Origin: Salinibacterium sp.
GTDB taxonomy: Bacteria; Actinomycetota; Actinomycetes; Actinomycetales; Microbacteriaceae
Assembly (NCBI GenBank): GCA_019638845.1
Contig: JAHBSZ010000004.1
Coordinates: 183,990 to 247,989 of the forward strand
Direction: 5' to 3'
Length of the DNA stretch: 64,000 nt
Both the position numbers and the translations under genes were made by a program. Positions 1-8,035 of this stretch are shown here, one piece after another. The stretch's first letter is position 1. Every line of letters begins with the position of its first letter. The notes beneath the pieces are model-generated. The model did no database searches, was not told the origin of the DNA, and was given only the letters and a program-made list of their open reading frames with translations.

Positions 1-2
1 TT

Positions 3-1394
3 GCGGGCAAGTACCTCGTGACGCTCGTGTTGCCGACGGGGCATCCTTGGCTATCTTCCCTCACGAACCGCGACGTGCGCGAGCGGATCATGGCGGCGTC
101 CCGCGCCCGAGGCAACCGGGGTGGCGAATGGGACACCAAGCAGCTCGTGCTCGACATCACGCGACTGCGGGCCGAGCGCGCGACATTGCTCGGGTTCGCC
201 TCGCACGCCGAATGGGTGATCGCCGACGAGACCGCTAAGACTCCCGCAAACGTCGCAACAATGCTCGACAAGCTCGCGATCCCTGCCGCCCGGAACGCCC
301 GGGAGGAACAGGCCGACCTCGAGGCCCAGGCCGGGCATCCCATCGAAGCCCACGACTGGGCCTTCTACAGCGAGAAGGTGCGGCAGGCGAAATACGACGT
401 CGATGAGGTCGCAATGCGGCCCTACTTCGAGGCCGAGCGCGTGCTTCAGGACGGTGTTTTCTTCGCGGCGACGAAGCTCTACGGAATCACGTTCACCGAG
501 CGCCACGACATTCCGGCCTACCACCCCGATGTGCGCGTGTTCGAGGTCACCAACGACGATGGCTCCCCCGTCGGGCTCTACACGCTCGACCTCTATACGC
601 GCGACTCGAAGCGCGGCGGCGCGTGGATGAACTCCCTCATCTCCCAGTCGGATCTGCTCGGGCATCCGGTGGTCGTCACCAACAACCTGAATGTGCCCAA
701 GCCCGCGGCCGGCGAGCCCACGCTGCTCACGTACGACGAGGTCAACACGCTCTTCCACGAGTTCGGCCACGCCCTGCACGGCCTGTTCGCTCGCGTGACC
801 TACCCGAAGTTCGCAGGCACGAACACCTACCGGGATTTCGTCGAGTTCCCCAGCCAGGTCAACGAGATGTGGATGCTCTGGCCCGAAGTCCTCGAAAACT
901 ACGCGGTGCATCACATCACTGGCGAGCCCATGCCTAAGGAGTTCGTCGAGAAGATTCAGGCGTCGTCGGCGTTCAACGAAGGATTCGCGACGAGCGAGTA
1001 CCTTGCCGCGGCCCTGCTCGACCAGGCCTGGCACACCATCGGCCCGGATGCCGCGATCACCGACGTCCCCGCCTTCGAAGCCGAGGCGCTGAAAGCCGTC
1101 GGACTCGACAATCCCGCTGTGCCCACTCGCTACTCGAGCACGTACTTCCAACACGTCATGTCGACGTCCGCCTATGACGCTGGGTACTACTCGTACATCT
1201 GGAGTGAGGTGCTCGACGCCGACACTGTCGACTGGTTCAAGGAAAACGGCGGGCTCACGCGCGAGAATGGCGACCGGTTCCGTTCGCGACTGCTCGGGGT
1301 GGGCGGCTCGAAGGATCCGCTCGAGGCGTTCCGCGACTTCCGCGGTCGGGACGCCGACATCCAGCCGCTCCTCGACCGGCGCGGGCTCAACTAG
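3..1394 (+). CDS. M3 family metallopeptidase (peptidyl-dipeptidase Dcp-like), 5' partial
   Basis: C-terminal 463 residues of a zinc metallopeptidase of the thimet oligopeptidase/Dcp family, which cleaves short peptides in the cytoplasm. The zinc site HEFGH is at about residues 252-256 of the fragment (codons from 756), followed by the FVEFPSQVNE block that supplies the third ligand in this family. The reading frame is open to the left edge and the residues before the first internal GTG (position 18) match the family pattern (GKY...PTG.P), so the gene starts outside the window; full-length members have about 650-700 residues. The C-terminus LLDRRGLN is typical. It is followed by a GC-rich intergenic stretch with C-rich repeats and a palindrome. 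Family assignment is firm; dipeptidyl carboxypeptidase versus oligopeptidase activity cannot be told from the fragment. Confidence 0.93.
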   Translation, partial: AGKYLVTLVLPTGHPWLSSLTNRDVRERIMAASRARGNRGGEWDTKQLVLDITRLRAERATLLGFASHAEWVIADETAKTPANVATMLDKLAIPAARNAREEQADLEAQAGHPIEAHDWAFYSEKVRQAKYDVDEVAMRPYFEAERVLQDGVFFAATKLYGITFTERHDIPAYHPDVRVFEVTNDDGSPVGLYTLDLYTRDSKRGGAWMNSLISQSDLLGHPVVVTNNLNVPKPAAGEPTLLTYDEVNTLFHEFGHALHGLFARVTYPKFAGTNTYRDFVEFPSQVNEMWMLWPEVLENYAVHHITGEPMPKEFVEKIQASSAFNEGFATSEYLAAALLDQAWHTIGPDAAITDVPAFEAEALKAVGLDNPAVPTRYSSTYFQHVMSTSAYDAGYYSYIWSEVLDADTVDWFKENGGLTRENGDRFRSRLLGVGGSKDPLEAFRDFRGRDADIQPLLDRRGLN

Positions 1395-1435
1395 CGCGGC
1401 GGGGTGCACGCGGCGGGTGCACGTTGCGCGACGCA

Positions 1436-1458
1436 CCCCCGCACCCGCACCCGCACCC
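1436..1458 (-). repeat. GCACCC tandem repeat, G-quadruplex motif on minus strand
   Basis: Four C-runs (CCCCC, CCC, CCC, CCC) separated by GCA lie 42 bp after the peptidase stop codon. Read on the minus strand this is G3+ runs with three 3-nt TGC loops, a canonical G-quadruplex pattern. A second C-run block follows at 1472-1487. Confidence 0.6.
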
Positions 1459-1490
1459 GCCGTCCTGCATACCCCCACCCCAACCCCAAC

Positions 1491-1561
1491 CGTTCCGGAG
1501 GACGGCACGCCGCCGCCGGGCCCGTTGCGCCGTGGAATCCGGCGCGCCGTCCTCCGCAACG
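1491..1561. repeat. Intergenic inverted-repeat element (22-bp arms)
   Basis: Arms 1491-1512 and 1540-1561 are complementary at 20 of 22 positions around a 27-nt loop. The element lies between the M3 peptidase and marR, both plus strand. It may act as a terminator for the peptidase gene, but it resembles other palindromic elements in this window that sit where no terminator is expected. Confidence 0.65.
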
Positions 1562-1604
1562 TGAGCCAACGGCGTGGGCTGAGCCGATCGGCAGCCAGCA
1601 GACT

Positions 1605-1610
1605 TAGCAT
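1605..1610 (+). promoter_or_regulatory. -10 box (TAGCAT), leaderless marR
   Basis: TAGCAT ends 5 nt before the marR ATG at 1616 and there is no Shine-Dalgarno sequence, so the transcript probably starts at or next to the start codon. Confidence 0.45.
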
Positions 1611-1615
1611 GGGCC

Positions 1616-2080
1616 ATGGCCCAGCCCACGCGTGCTGAACTCGTCGCCCGTCTTCAGGCGGATGTCGCCGGAACTGTGTCCGACGGCGTCGCCCTTCAGG
1701 AGGCGCTCGCAACCCGACTCGGCCTCACGACCAGCGACTTGCGCGCGATCACGTTGCTCATGCGCAAAGGCACAGTATCGACGAGTGAACTCGCGGATGC
1801 GGCCGGCCTGACGAGCGGAGCGGCGACACGCATGGTCGACCGACTCGAGAAGGCCAACTGGGTCGAACGGTTCATGGATGCCCGCGACCGGCGCCGAGTG
1901 CTGGTCGTCATGAAGAAGACCCGCCGGGGTGAAATTGGTGAACTCTACGCCGAGATGTCCCACGCTTGGATGAGCGCGCTTGCCGACAAGTCTGAAGCCG
2001 AGCTCGAGACCGTTCTCGTCATTTTCGACAGGATGCGCGGCGTCGCCCGGGAACAGGCCGCGGCGCTACGCGACGGCTGA
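1616..2080 (+). CDS. MarR family transcriptional regulator
   Basis: 154-residue winged-helix regulator. The recognition region STSELADAAGLTSGAATRMVDRLEKANWVER followed by the basic wing DARDRRRV is the MarR DNA-binding fold, with helical dimerisation segments at both ends. Members usually repress a neighbouring transporter or enzyme gene and respond to small aromatic or phenolic ligands. The 3' end overlaps the convergent BenE gene by 15 bp. That an aromatic-acid type transporter is adjacent makes it a possible target, but the convergent arrangement gives no shared promoter. The start is supported by a -10 box immediately upstream and the lack of any ribosome-binding site. Confidence 0.88.
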   Translation: MAQPTRAELVARLQADVAGTVSDGVALQEALATRLGLTTSDLRAITLLMRKGTVSTSELADAAGLTSGAATRMVDRLEKANWVERFMDARDRRRVLVVMKKTRRGEIGELYAEMSHAWMSALADKSEAELETVLVIFDRMRGVAREQAAALRDG

Positions 2081-3223
2081 CCGGCGCCAGCCGAGCCATG
2101 CCATCACCACACCGCCAGCAACGAGACCCCAGAACGCGGACCCGATGCCGAAGGGCGCGATCCCAGACGCCACGACCAGGAACGTCAAGATGGCCGTCAT
2201 CCGGTGCTTCGGGTCTTCGACGGCGTTGACGAGACTTGTGATGAGCGCTCCCAGCACGGCAAGGCCCGCGACAGCAATGATCAGGATGGCCGGCGCGGCG
2301 CTCACGAGCGCAACGGCAACCCCGGCAGCGAGCCCGAGCGGAATGTAGAGAATCCCGTTCGTGAGGGTGGCGATCCAGCGTTTCTGCGGGTCGGGATGCG
2401 ACTCCGGGCCCGACATGATCGCCGCCGTGATCGCTCCCAAGTTGATGGAGTGCGCCCCGAACACCGCGCCCGCGACGCTGCCCAGTCCGGTGCTCACGAG
2501 GGCGAAGCGCGGTGGCGGTGTGTACCCATTGTTCGAGAGCACCACGAATCCGGGCACGTTCTGCCCGGCCATGGTGACGAGGAACAGCGGGAGCCCCACA
2601 CTCAGAATGGTGAACGGGTCGAAGGTCGGCGCCACGAAGATGAGCTGCGGGGTCACTGTCGCCGCCCCGATCCACTCGGTTCCGGCAGAAATGAGGATCG
2701 CGACGACCGCGACGACCATAGCGCCCGGCACCGCCCACCGCGGCGCAAGACGATAGAGCACCAACCACACGACAACGATCGGAACGGCGTACTGGGGCAA
2801 GGTCGCGACGGCCTGAATCGGAGCAAGGCAGATCGGGAAGAGCACTCCCGCGAGCATGGCGCTCGCGAGGGGTTTTGGGATGCCCGTGATGGTTCGGCCG
2901 AGCGCTGGCCACAACCCGCAGAGCAAGATGAGCGCTGCGCTCACGAGGAACGCCCCCACCGCGTTCGAGAACGTGATCCCGTGCCCGGCAGCCGCGAGCA
3001 GCACGGCAGCACCCGGTGTCGACCAGGCCACGGCGAGGGGAATCCGCAACCAGAGCGCACCGATGGTACTGACCACTGCGGTGGCGAGGCACAGTGCAAG
3101 CAGTCCGGATGCCGCTTCCGCGTCGCTCGCTCCTACCGCAACGAGGCCTGCGATCACGAGTGCGAACGACGACGCGAATCCCGAGATGGTGGCGACGAAG
3201 CCCGCGGTGATCGGCTGGAGCAT
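2066..3223 (-). CDS. BenE family benzoate/H+ symporter-like transporter
   Basis: 385-residue polytopic inner-membrane protein with about 10-12 hydrophobic segments. The N-terminal block (TAGFVATISGFASSFALV) and the segments IPLAVAWSTPGAAVL and GAHSINLGAITAAIM follow the BenE/benzoate transporter pattern; length matches the family (about 390). The predicted role is uptake of benzoate or another small aromatic or organic acid by proton symport. No aromatic catabolism genes lie nearby, so the substrate is open. On the minus strand TAGGCT ends 6 nt before the ATG, indicating a leaderless transcript. It is convergent with the MarR gene, overlapping it by 15 bp. Confidence 0.85.
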   Translation of the reverse strand: MLQPITAGFVATISGFASSFALVIAGLVAVGASDAEAASGLLALCLATAVVSTIGALWLRIPLAVAWSTPGAAVLLAAAGHGITFSNAVGAFLVSAALILLCGLWPALGRTITGIPKPLASAMLAGVLFPICLAPIQAVATLPQYAVPIVVVWLVLYRLAPRWAVPGAMVVAVVAILISAGTEWIGAATVTPQLIFVAPTFDPFTILSVGLPLFLVTMAGQNVPGFVVLSNNGYTPPPRFALVSTGLGSVAGAVFGAHSINLGAITAAIMSGPESHPDPQKRWIATLTNGILYIPLGLAAGVAVALVSAAPAILIIAVAGLAVLGALITSLVNAVEDPKHRMTAILTFLVVASGIAPFGIGSAFWGLVAGGVVMAWLGWRRSAVA

Positions 3224-3229
3224 CCAGCC

Positions 3230-3235
3230 AGCCTA
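3230..3235 (-). promoter_or_regulatory. -10 box (TAGGCT), leaderless BenE gene
   Basis: On the minus strand TAGGCT is followed by 6 nt and then the ATG at 3223; no ribosome-binding site is visible. Confidence 0.45.
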
Positions 3236-3253
3236 GGGCTCCCGACACCTCCG

Positions 3254-3329
3254 AAAACGCAGGAGATCGTGGCCAATTCGGCATGTGCGGCTTGCTAGCG
3301 CGGCATCCGGCACGAATCTCCTGCGTTTT
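3254..3329. repeat. Intergenic inverted-repeat element (14-bp perfect arms)
   Basis: AAAACGCAGGAGAT (3254-3267) is repeated inverted at 3316-3329, with a further CGTG/CACG pairing inside after a 1-nt bulge. The core AACGCAGGA resembles the AACTCAGGA arms of the elements near 11.1 and 45.6 kb. The right arm runs into the 19-bp tandem repeat that follows. Confidence 0.65.
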
Positions 3330-3381
3330 GGGTGCGCGGGGACGTTTTGGGTGCGCGGGGACGTTTTGGGTGCGCGGGGAC
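3325..3381. repeat. 19-bp tandem repeat, three perfect copies
   Basis: GTTTTGGGTGCGCGGGGAC occurs three times back to back at 3325, 3344 and 3363, ending 3 bp from the GH31 stop codon. The first five bases are also the end of the right arm of the adjoining palindrome, as if the repeat arose by slippage from the palindrome end. Confidence 0.9.
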
Positions 3382-3383
3382 GT

Positions 3384-5537
3384 TTACGGCGCGAACACCG
3401 GGCGCAGGCGTTCCCACGCTTCGGCGCGCACATAGACCGGAAGCTCGTCGATCGGAGTGTCGCGCGTGACGAGGCCGCTTCCGTGCGGGGCGCCCGTGAA
3501 CGCGTCGACCCACTCCCCTTCGGGCAGGTAGATCTGCCACTGCGTAGCCCCCGCGGTCAGCACGGGCGCGACGAGGAGGTCCCGGCCGAGCATCCATTGC
3601 AGCGGATGCTCCCACACGAGCGGGTCGGCGGGGTGGTCGAAGTACAGCGGCCGCATGAGCGGCGAACTCGTCGCGATCGATTCGCGAGCGGACTCGGCGA
3701 GATACGGCACGAGCCGCTCCCGCAGGTCGGCGAACTTCTTGAAGACCGGAAGCACGGAACCGTCACCGGTACGCTCGGCCATGTTCCACGGCGTGCGGTC
3801 ACGCGAGGGTGTGCGGTGGTGATTGAACTCCGAGTGGTACTGCATGATCGGCACGAAAGCGGCTGCAGCGGTCGAGCGCAGATACAGCTCCGCAGTCGGG
3901 ATCTCTCCGGAGAAGCCGCCGAAGTCCCAACCCCAATACAGGATTCCGCTCGACGCGGCAGAGAGCCCTGCGAACATCGACCAGCGGAATGCCTCCCACG
4001 TCGAGTTCTCATCCCCCGCCCAGAACGCCCCGTGGGACTGGCTGCCGGTGAATCCCGCACGACTGAAGGTGACGGGGGCCTTCCCGGCGGAGCGCAACAG
4101 GTCGCCGTATGCCTTCGCGTAGCTCACCGGGAACGTGCCGTTCGCCTCATCCCCGTGGCGTCCGTCGAGGTAGCGCAGATCCCGACCCCACGCGTGCTCG
4201 CCGCCGTCGGTCTTGAAACCGTCGATACCGAGTTCGTCGACGAGGTATCGGCGACGCTCGGTCCACCATGCAGCTGCACGGTCGTCGGTCAGGTCGGGCA
4301 TGAGCCCCAACGGAAACCACCACCCGCGGTTGCGGTACGGTCGCAGCTTTCCGTCGGGAGCGACCTCCTGAATGAGCACGTTCTCCCGCACCGCCTCAGC
4401 GGCGTCGAGAGCGGCCTGCCCTGTCGGGTGCGGACGCATCTTGATCAGCGGGATCTGCCAGAGATGCAGCCGGATGCCGCGGGCGTGAAGCTCATCGACC
4501 ATGCCCTTCGGGTCCGGCCACGGGCCGTCGGCGGGGAACTCGAAGTCCGCGAGGCTGTGTGGCGTCTCCCCCGGCTCGTACCGGGATCCGCGCCACGCGG
4601 TGAACGTGCTCTCGTCACTCCAGGCCTCGATGACTACCGATCCGACGGGGATATCGTGGTCGCGGTGTGCGTCGACCTGGCGCATCACTTCCGCCTGCGT
4701 GTTCCACTCGTTGCCGCTAGCCCAGAGCCGGAACACCCAGTCGGGCAGTTCCTCGGGACGACCGACCTCGGCGAGGAACGCGTCCAGCACCTGCGTGGGC
4801 GTCCCTTCGTAACGCACGACGTCGAGAACGCCGTCGGGAGCAGTCTCGGCCTCGATCCACAGGGTCGTCGGATCGCTCTCACCGATGTCGAACCAGACCC
4901 GCCGCGAGGTGCGCACATGGAAACCCCAGCCGGAGCCACCTACGACATGTGCGAACGGCATCGGCAGATATGTCTTACGTTCAGCACCCTGGCTCTTGTA
5001 CTGCTCGAAGACGACGGAATCGAGCGACGACCCGCGGTGATCGAGTGTGTCATAGCGCTCGCCGAACCCGGTGACATGTTCGCCAGGTTTCAGGGGCAAG
5101 GGCATCCGGACGCGAGCGATGCTGACGCCATCGGTCAGCACGAACCGGTCGCCGCGAGCTTCCCACCCGAAGACGGTGAACTCGAACCAGCGCGTCTTCT
5201 CCATCGTGTCGGCCACGAAGCGGTACCGGTAGCGCTGGCCTTGTGCGAGCGAGGCGAGCGTGATCGACCAGCCGCTCGATGCTCGCGCGAGCCGTGCTTG
5301 GGCGGAAGCGAGGTGGCCTCCGTCGACCGTTTGCCCCCGCGACTGCCGAAGGGCAGGGCTGAGCTGATCGGTGTGGAACTCGCCATCCACGGTGTACTCG
5401 AGGGTTACGCCCTCGATCGACCCCGACGTGCGAACGCCGAGCGTGAGCGGCTCGGCCGCCACCGGGTCGACCGGATGGCGTTGCTCGGTGTCTACGGAAT
5501 ACGGGTGGCCCGAGCCGAACGGACGGTGGCGGATCAC
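3384..5537 (-). CDS. Glycoside hydrolase family 31 (alpha-glucosidase/alpha-xylosidase type)
   Basis: 717-residue retaining alpha-glycosidase. The nucleophile motif FKTDGGE puts the catalytic Asp near residue 444, and GDENSTW puts the acid/base Asp near 509; the spacing of about 65 agrees with YicI-type GH31 enzymes. An N-terminal beta-sandwich precedes the barrel, and C-terminal sheet domains (LLVAPVL... YLPEGEW) follow. No signal peptide, so it is probably cytoplasmic and acts on imported oligosaccharides. A longer frame exists upstream to 5621, but the GTG at 5537 overlaps the upstream TGA as GTGA, giving translational coupling, and removes a non-conserved N-terminus. It is last in the sugar operon. 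Exact linkage (glucoside, xyloside, other) cannot be read from sequence. Confidence 0.9.
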   Translation of the reverse strand: MIRHRPFGSGHPYSVDTEQRHPVDPVAAEPLTLGVRTSGSIEGVTLEYTVDGEFHTDQLSPALRQSRGQTVDGGHLASAQARLARASSGWSITLASLAQGQRYRYRFVADTMEKTRWFEFTVFGWEARGDRFVLTDGVSIARVRMPLPLKPGEHVTGFGERYDTLDHRGSSLDSVVFEQYKSQGAERKTYLPMPFAHVVGGSGWGFHVRTSRRVWFDIGESDPTTLWIEAETAPDGVLDVVRYEGTPTQVLDAFLAEVGRPEELPDWVFRLWASGNEWNTQAEVMRQVDAHRDHDIPVGSVVIEAWSDESTFTAWRGSRYEPGETPHSLADFEFPADGPWPDPKGMVDELHARGIRLHLWQIPLIKMRPHPTGQAALDAAEAVRENVLIQEVAPDGKLRPYRNRGWWFPLGLMPDLTDDRAAAWWTERRRYLVDELGIDGFKTDGGEHAWGRDLRYLDGRHGDEANGTFPVSYAKAYGDLLRSAGKAPVTFSRAGFTGSQSHGAFWAGDENSTWEAFRWSMFAGLSAASSGILYWGWDFGGFSGEIPTAELYLRSTAAAAFVPIMQYHSEFNHHRTPSRDRTPWNMAERTGDGSVLPVFKKFADLRERLVPYLAESARESIATSSPLMRPLYFDHPADPLVWEHPLQWMLGRDLLVAPVLTAGATQWQIYLPEGEWVDAFTGAPHGSGLVTRDTPIDELPVYVRAEAWERLRPVFAP

Positions 5538-6658
5538 GAGGTGGCCTTGAGTCCGAGGTCTGCCGCAAGACGCAGGAACATTCCGTGCGACCACAGCAAC
5601 GGGGTCGCCACTGTGCCCCATCGGTCAAGCCATTCCTGCATTTTCCGTGGCTCGAGTAGGTGCTGCTGCACCTGCTCCGGAAGTTCATTAAGCGCGGTCG
5701 CCGTCGCGGCGGCCCAACGCAGTTCGTCGAGCGCACGATCGCGATCACCCAACGCGAGAAAATTCAGTCCGAGGAAGCAGCTCAATAAGGGCCACTGCCC
5801 GCCCCCGTAGAACGTGTCAGCGAGATAACGGTGTACGCCGCCGCCCACGTTGAGTTGGGCATCGATCGCCGCGATGGTCGCAGCGCCGATCGACCCCTCA
5901 GCCGGGAACACTCCGAGCGGCCGGATGACCGACAGCAGACTCGCGTCAACCTCGGGTGACCCGAGCCATTTCGTCAGGTGCCCATCGACCACGCCGCGCT
6001 GGCGCAGGAGCCCGCGGATCTCCTGCAGTGCAGCGCGCGTGGCATCGGCGCGATCTCCGGTGAGGGTGGGGGACGCTGCGGCAAGTCCCGCGGCGATGCA
6101 CCCGAGTGTCGATCCGTGCACTTGGTCGGCGGATTCTTCCCACCAGTCGAAACACGGACGGCGCCACGAGCTCACGAGGTAGTCGACGGTCAGCTCGATT
6201 GCGTCCTGCCAGCTCTCGAGCGAGAGTGTGTGCCGGTTCGCGTGCTCGACGACGCCCCACAGCCAGGTTCCATAACCGTCGAGTTGGAAGTCCCACCACT
6301 CGTCGGCCCCCTCCTCGCCCTGCAGCGTGAACCGGGTGGGAAGCATCTCGGAATCGGGAACGGGGATGCCCGCCGCGGCCGCCGCGACGATCCCTTCGAT
6401 GTGCGCGCGCCGTGACACGAGGATGCGCGAGCACCAGTCGTGGAATCGGTCTGCGGACGCAGTGTCGCCCCAGGCAGACACTCCGTCTGCGATGAAGGCT
6501 CCGTCGCGGAACCAGGAATAGCCCCGGTAGGCGGAGAAGGTCGGGCTCGCAGGGTAGGCGCCGGAAGGGTCCTGCAACGACACGATGGTGTCGAGGCTGC
6601 TGTCGGCCAGCGCGGCGAGCTCAGTCAGCGTCCAAGCGCGGCTCTCGACGGCGGTCAT
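5534..6658 (-). CDS. GH15-like (glucoamylase-type) glycoside hydrolase
   Basis: 374-residue all-alpha protein with features of GH15: WFRDGAF near the N-terminus (residues about 50-56), WDFQLDGYGTWLWG, FDWWEES with a candidate general-acid Glu, and FYGGGQWPLLSCFLGLN near the C-terminus. It is shorter than secreted glucoamylases and lacks a signal peptide, so it is predicted to be a cytoplasmic exo-acting enzyme on short alpha-glucans or related disaccharides. AGGGGAGCACC lies before the ATG. The stop overlaps the GH31 start by 4 nt. An intra-operon hairpin separates it from the binding-protein gene upstream. The function within GH15/(alpha/alpha)6-barrel enzymes is inferred. Confidence 0.78.
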   Translation of the reverse strand: MTAVESRAWTLTELAALADSSLDTIVSLQDPSGAYPASPTFSAYRGYSWFRDGAFIADGVSAWGDTASADRFHDWCSRILVSRRAHIEGIVAAAAAGIPVPDSEMLPTRFTLQGEEGADEWWDFQLDGYGTWLWGVVEHANRHTLSLESWQDAIELTVDYLVSSWRRPCFDWWEESADQVHGSTLGCIAAGLAAASPTLTGDRADATRAALQEIRGLLRQRGVVDGHLTKWLGSPEVDASLLSVIRPLGVFPAEGSIGAATIAAIDAQLNVGGGVHRYLADTFYGGGQWPLLSCFLGLNFLALGDRDRALDELRWAAATATALNELPEQVQQHLLEPRKMQEWLDRWGTVATPLLWSHGMFLRLAADLGLKATS

Positions 6659-6694
6659 ATCGTGGTGCTCCCCTTGTGAGTGAAAGTGTGTGGT

Positions 6695-6723
6695 GGGGTC
6701 CCGAGGCGCTGCCTCGGGACCCC
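6695..6723 (-). terminator. Intra-operon hairpin after binding-protein gene
   Basis: A perfect 13-bp stem (GGGGTCCCGAGGC at 6695-6707, complement at 6711-6723) with a 3-nt loop lies between the binding-protein stop and the GH15 start, without a clear T-tract. Such hairpins after binding-protein genes commonly protect the 3' end of the abundant upstream mRNA or partly terminate, so that the binding protein is made in excess. Confidence 0.7.
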
Positions 6724-6738
6724 CGGTGGCTGGGTGTG

Positions 6739-7980
6739 TCAGCCGCCGATTACTGCGTTGATGCGCTCCTCAGCGGAGTTGAGTGCCTCCTGCACGGTCT
6801 TGCGACCGGCCTGAGCTTCGACGAGCTCCTGGCCCATGATGTCCTGCATCTCGGCCTGGCCCGCGGCCACGACGGGCGGGAGCGCAATTCCGTCGAGGGA
6901 GTCGAACACCGCCTTGCGGTTGGCGGGGGCGCCCTTGTCGAGGTAGGACGCGAGCTGAGCCTCATCCGAGATGGGGGGAAGCTCCCAACCAGCGTCGAGG
7001 CGGGTCTGGACCATCGTGTCGGACGAGGTCAGGAACTCCGCCCACTTCGTGGCTGCCGCGATGTGCTCGCTCGTTGCCGAGACGCCGATCGCGTTCGAGA
7101 AGACAGCACTCGCCTGCACGGTGTTGCCGGGTTCGACAGCGATGTTCCAGTTGAAGGGGACATCGGCTACGGCGCCAAACACCCAGATGCCGGTGTGCAG
7201 CATCGCGAGCTTGCCATCCTTGAACAGGTTGGTGTCGAAGTCCGGCGTGCCCTGACCCTGCTCGATCGTCGGCATGACGGTTCCGCTCTTGTTCACGAGC
7301 CACTCGGCGGCCGCAAGGCCCTCGGGGGTGTTGAACGCGACCGCGGTCTTGTCGGCGTTAAGGAACTGGCCGCCGTTTTGCGCGAGTGCCTTGTAGTACT
7401 CGTAGAAGCTGATCGGCTGGTGGTCACCCCACACGCCTGCTGCCTGGTTGGTGAGCTTCTCGGCCGCGGCCTTCTCATCGGCCCAGGTCCAGTCGTTCGT
7501 CGGGTAGTCCACGCCAGCGGCGTCGAACAGGTCGGCGTTGTAGTAGAGAACGACGTCGGAGAACGAGCTCGGCAGAGCGTAGGACGTGCCATCCGTCGAG
7601 TACGCCTCGAGAAGCGACTGGCGGTAGGCCTCCGGGTTCGCGACAGTCAGCGGCGCGAGTACGCCGTTCGCCTGGTAGGAGGCGTAGTTCGAGAACTCGA
7701 TGTCGAAGACGTCCGAAACGGTGCCTGCGGCGAGGTCGGTCTGCAGCGCAGTACCGTAATCGCCGTAGGGCAGGGTGGTGACCTCGACGGTGATGTCGGG
7801 GTTCTCCTTCTCGAAGGCGTCGACGATCGTTTGGAGGTTGTCCTCGTTGCCGTCGTTCGAGATGAAGTTGGTGTACGTGATGGTGACGGGGCCTTCGTCG
7901 GCCGCGGGGGCTGCGCAGGCGGACAGTGCAAGGGCAGCGATGCCCAGCATGCCGACTGTTGCGATGACGTTGCGTTTCAT
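6739..7980 (-). CDS. Extracellular sugar-binding lipoprotein of ABC transporter (family 1)
   Basis: 413-residue solute-binding lipoprotein. Residues 1-22 form a lipoprotein signal ending LSAC, giving a lipid anchor at Cys21 or the next position. The mature part has the family-1 sugar-binding pattern: ITYTNFISNDGNEDNLQTIVDAFEKENPDI, then ALPSSFSDVVLYYN and the PFNWNIAVEPG hinge region. It delivers an oligosaccharide to the two permeases encoded just upstream in the same operon. GAAGGAGAT gives a strong ribosome-binding site before the ATG. Given the GH31 and GH15 partners, an alpha-linked oligosaccharide is the likely ligand (inference). Confidence 0.93.
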   Translation of the reverse strand: MKRNVIATVGMLGIAALALSACAAPAADEGPVTITYTNFISNDGNEDNLQTIVDAFEKENPDITVEVTTLPYGDYGTALQTDLAAGTVSDVFDIEFSNYASYQANGVLAPLTVANPEAYRQSLLEAYSTDGTSYALPSSFSDVVLYYNADLFDAAGVDYPTNDWTWADEKAAAEKLTNQAAGVWGDHQPISFYEYYKALAQNGGQFLNADKTAVAFNTPEGLAAAEWLVNKSGTVMPTIEQGQGTPDFDTNLFKDGKLAMLHTGIWVFGAVADVPFNWNIAVEPGNTVQASAVFSNAIGVSATSEHIAAATKWAEFLTSSDTMVQTRLDAGWELPPISDEAQLASYLDKGAPANRKAVFDSLDGIALPPVVAAGQAEMQDIMGQELVEAQAGRKTVQEALNSAEERINAVIGG

Positions 7981-8035
7981 GGTGCTGTATCTCCTTCGAT
8001 ATTCCTCGGGTGGTGCTGTGGTCTCGCCGCGAGGA

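Noticed and set aside
51-1712. 553-residue minus-strand frame opposite the M3 peptidase
   Set aside because: Antisense shadow of a gene with an intact HEFGH site; no conserved motif.
3325-3381. Possible CRISPR from regular repeats
   Set aside because: Units are adjacent without spacers and there are no cas genes; the same holds for 45500-45619.
3285-5810. 841-residue open frame on the plus strand opposite GH31
   Set aside because: It is the antisense shadow of GH31 and GH15, arising from high GC; the composition is Arg/Gly/Val-rich without motifs, and the minus-strand genes have clear catalytic motifs.
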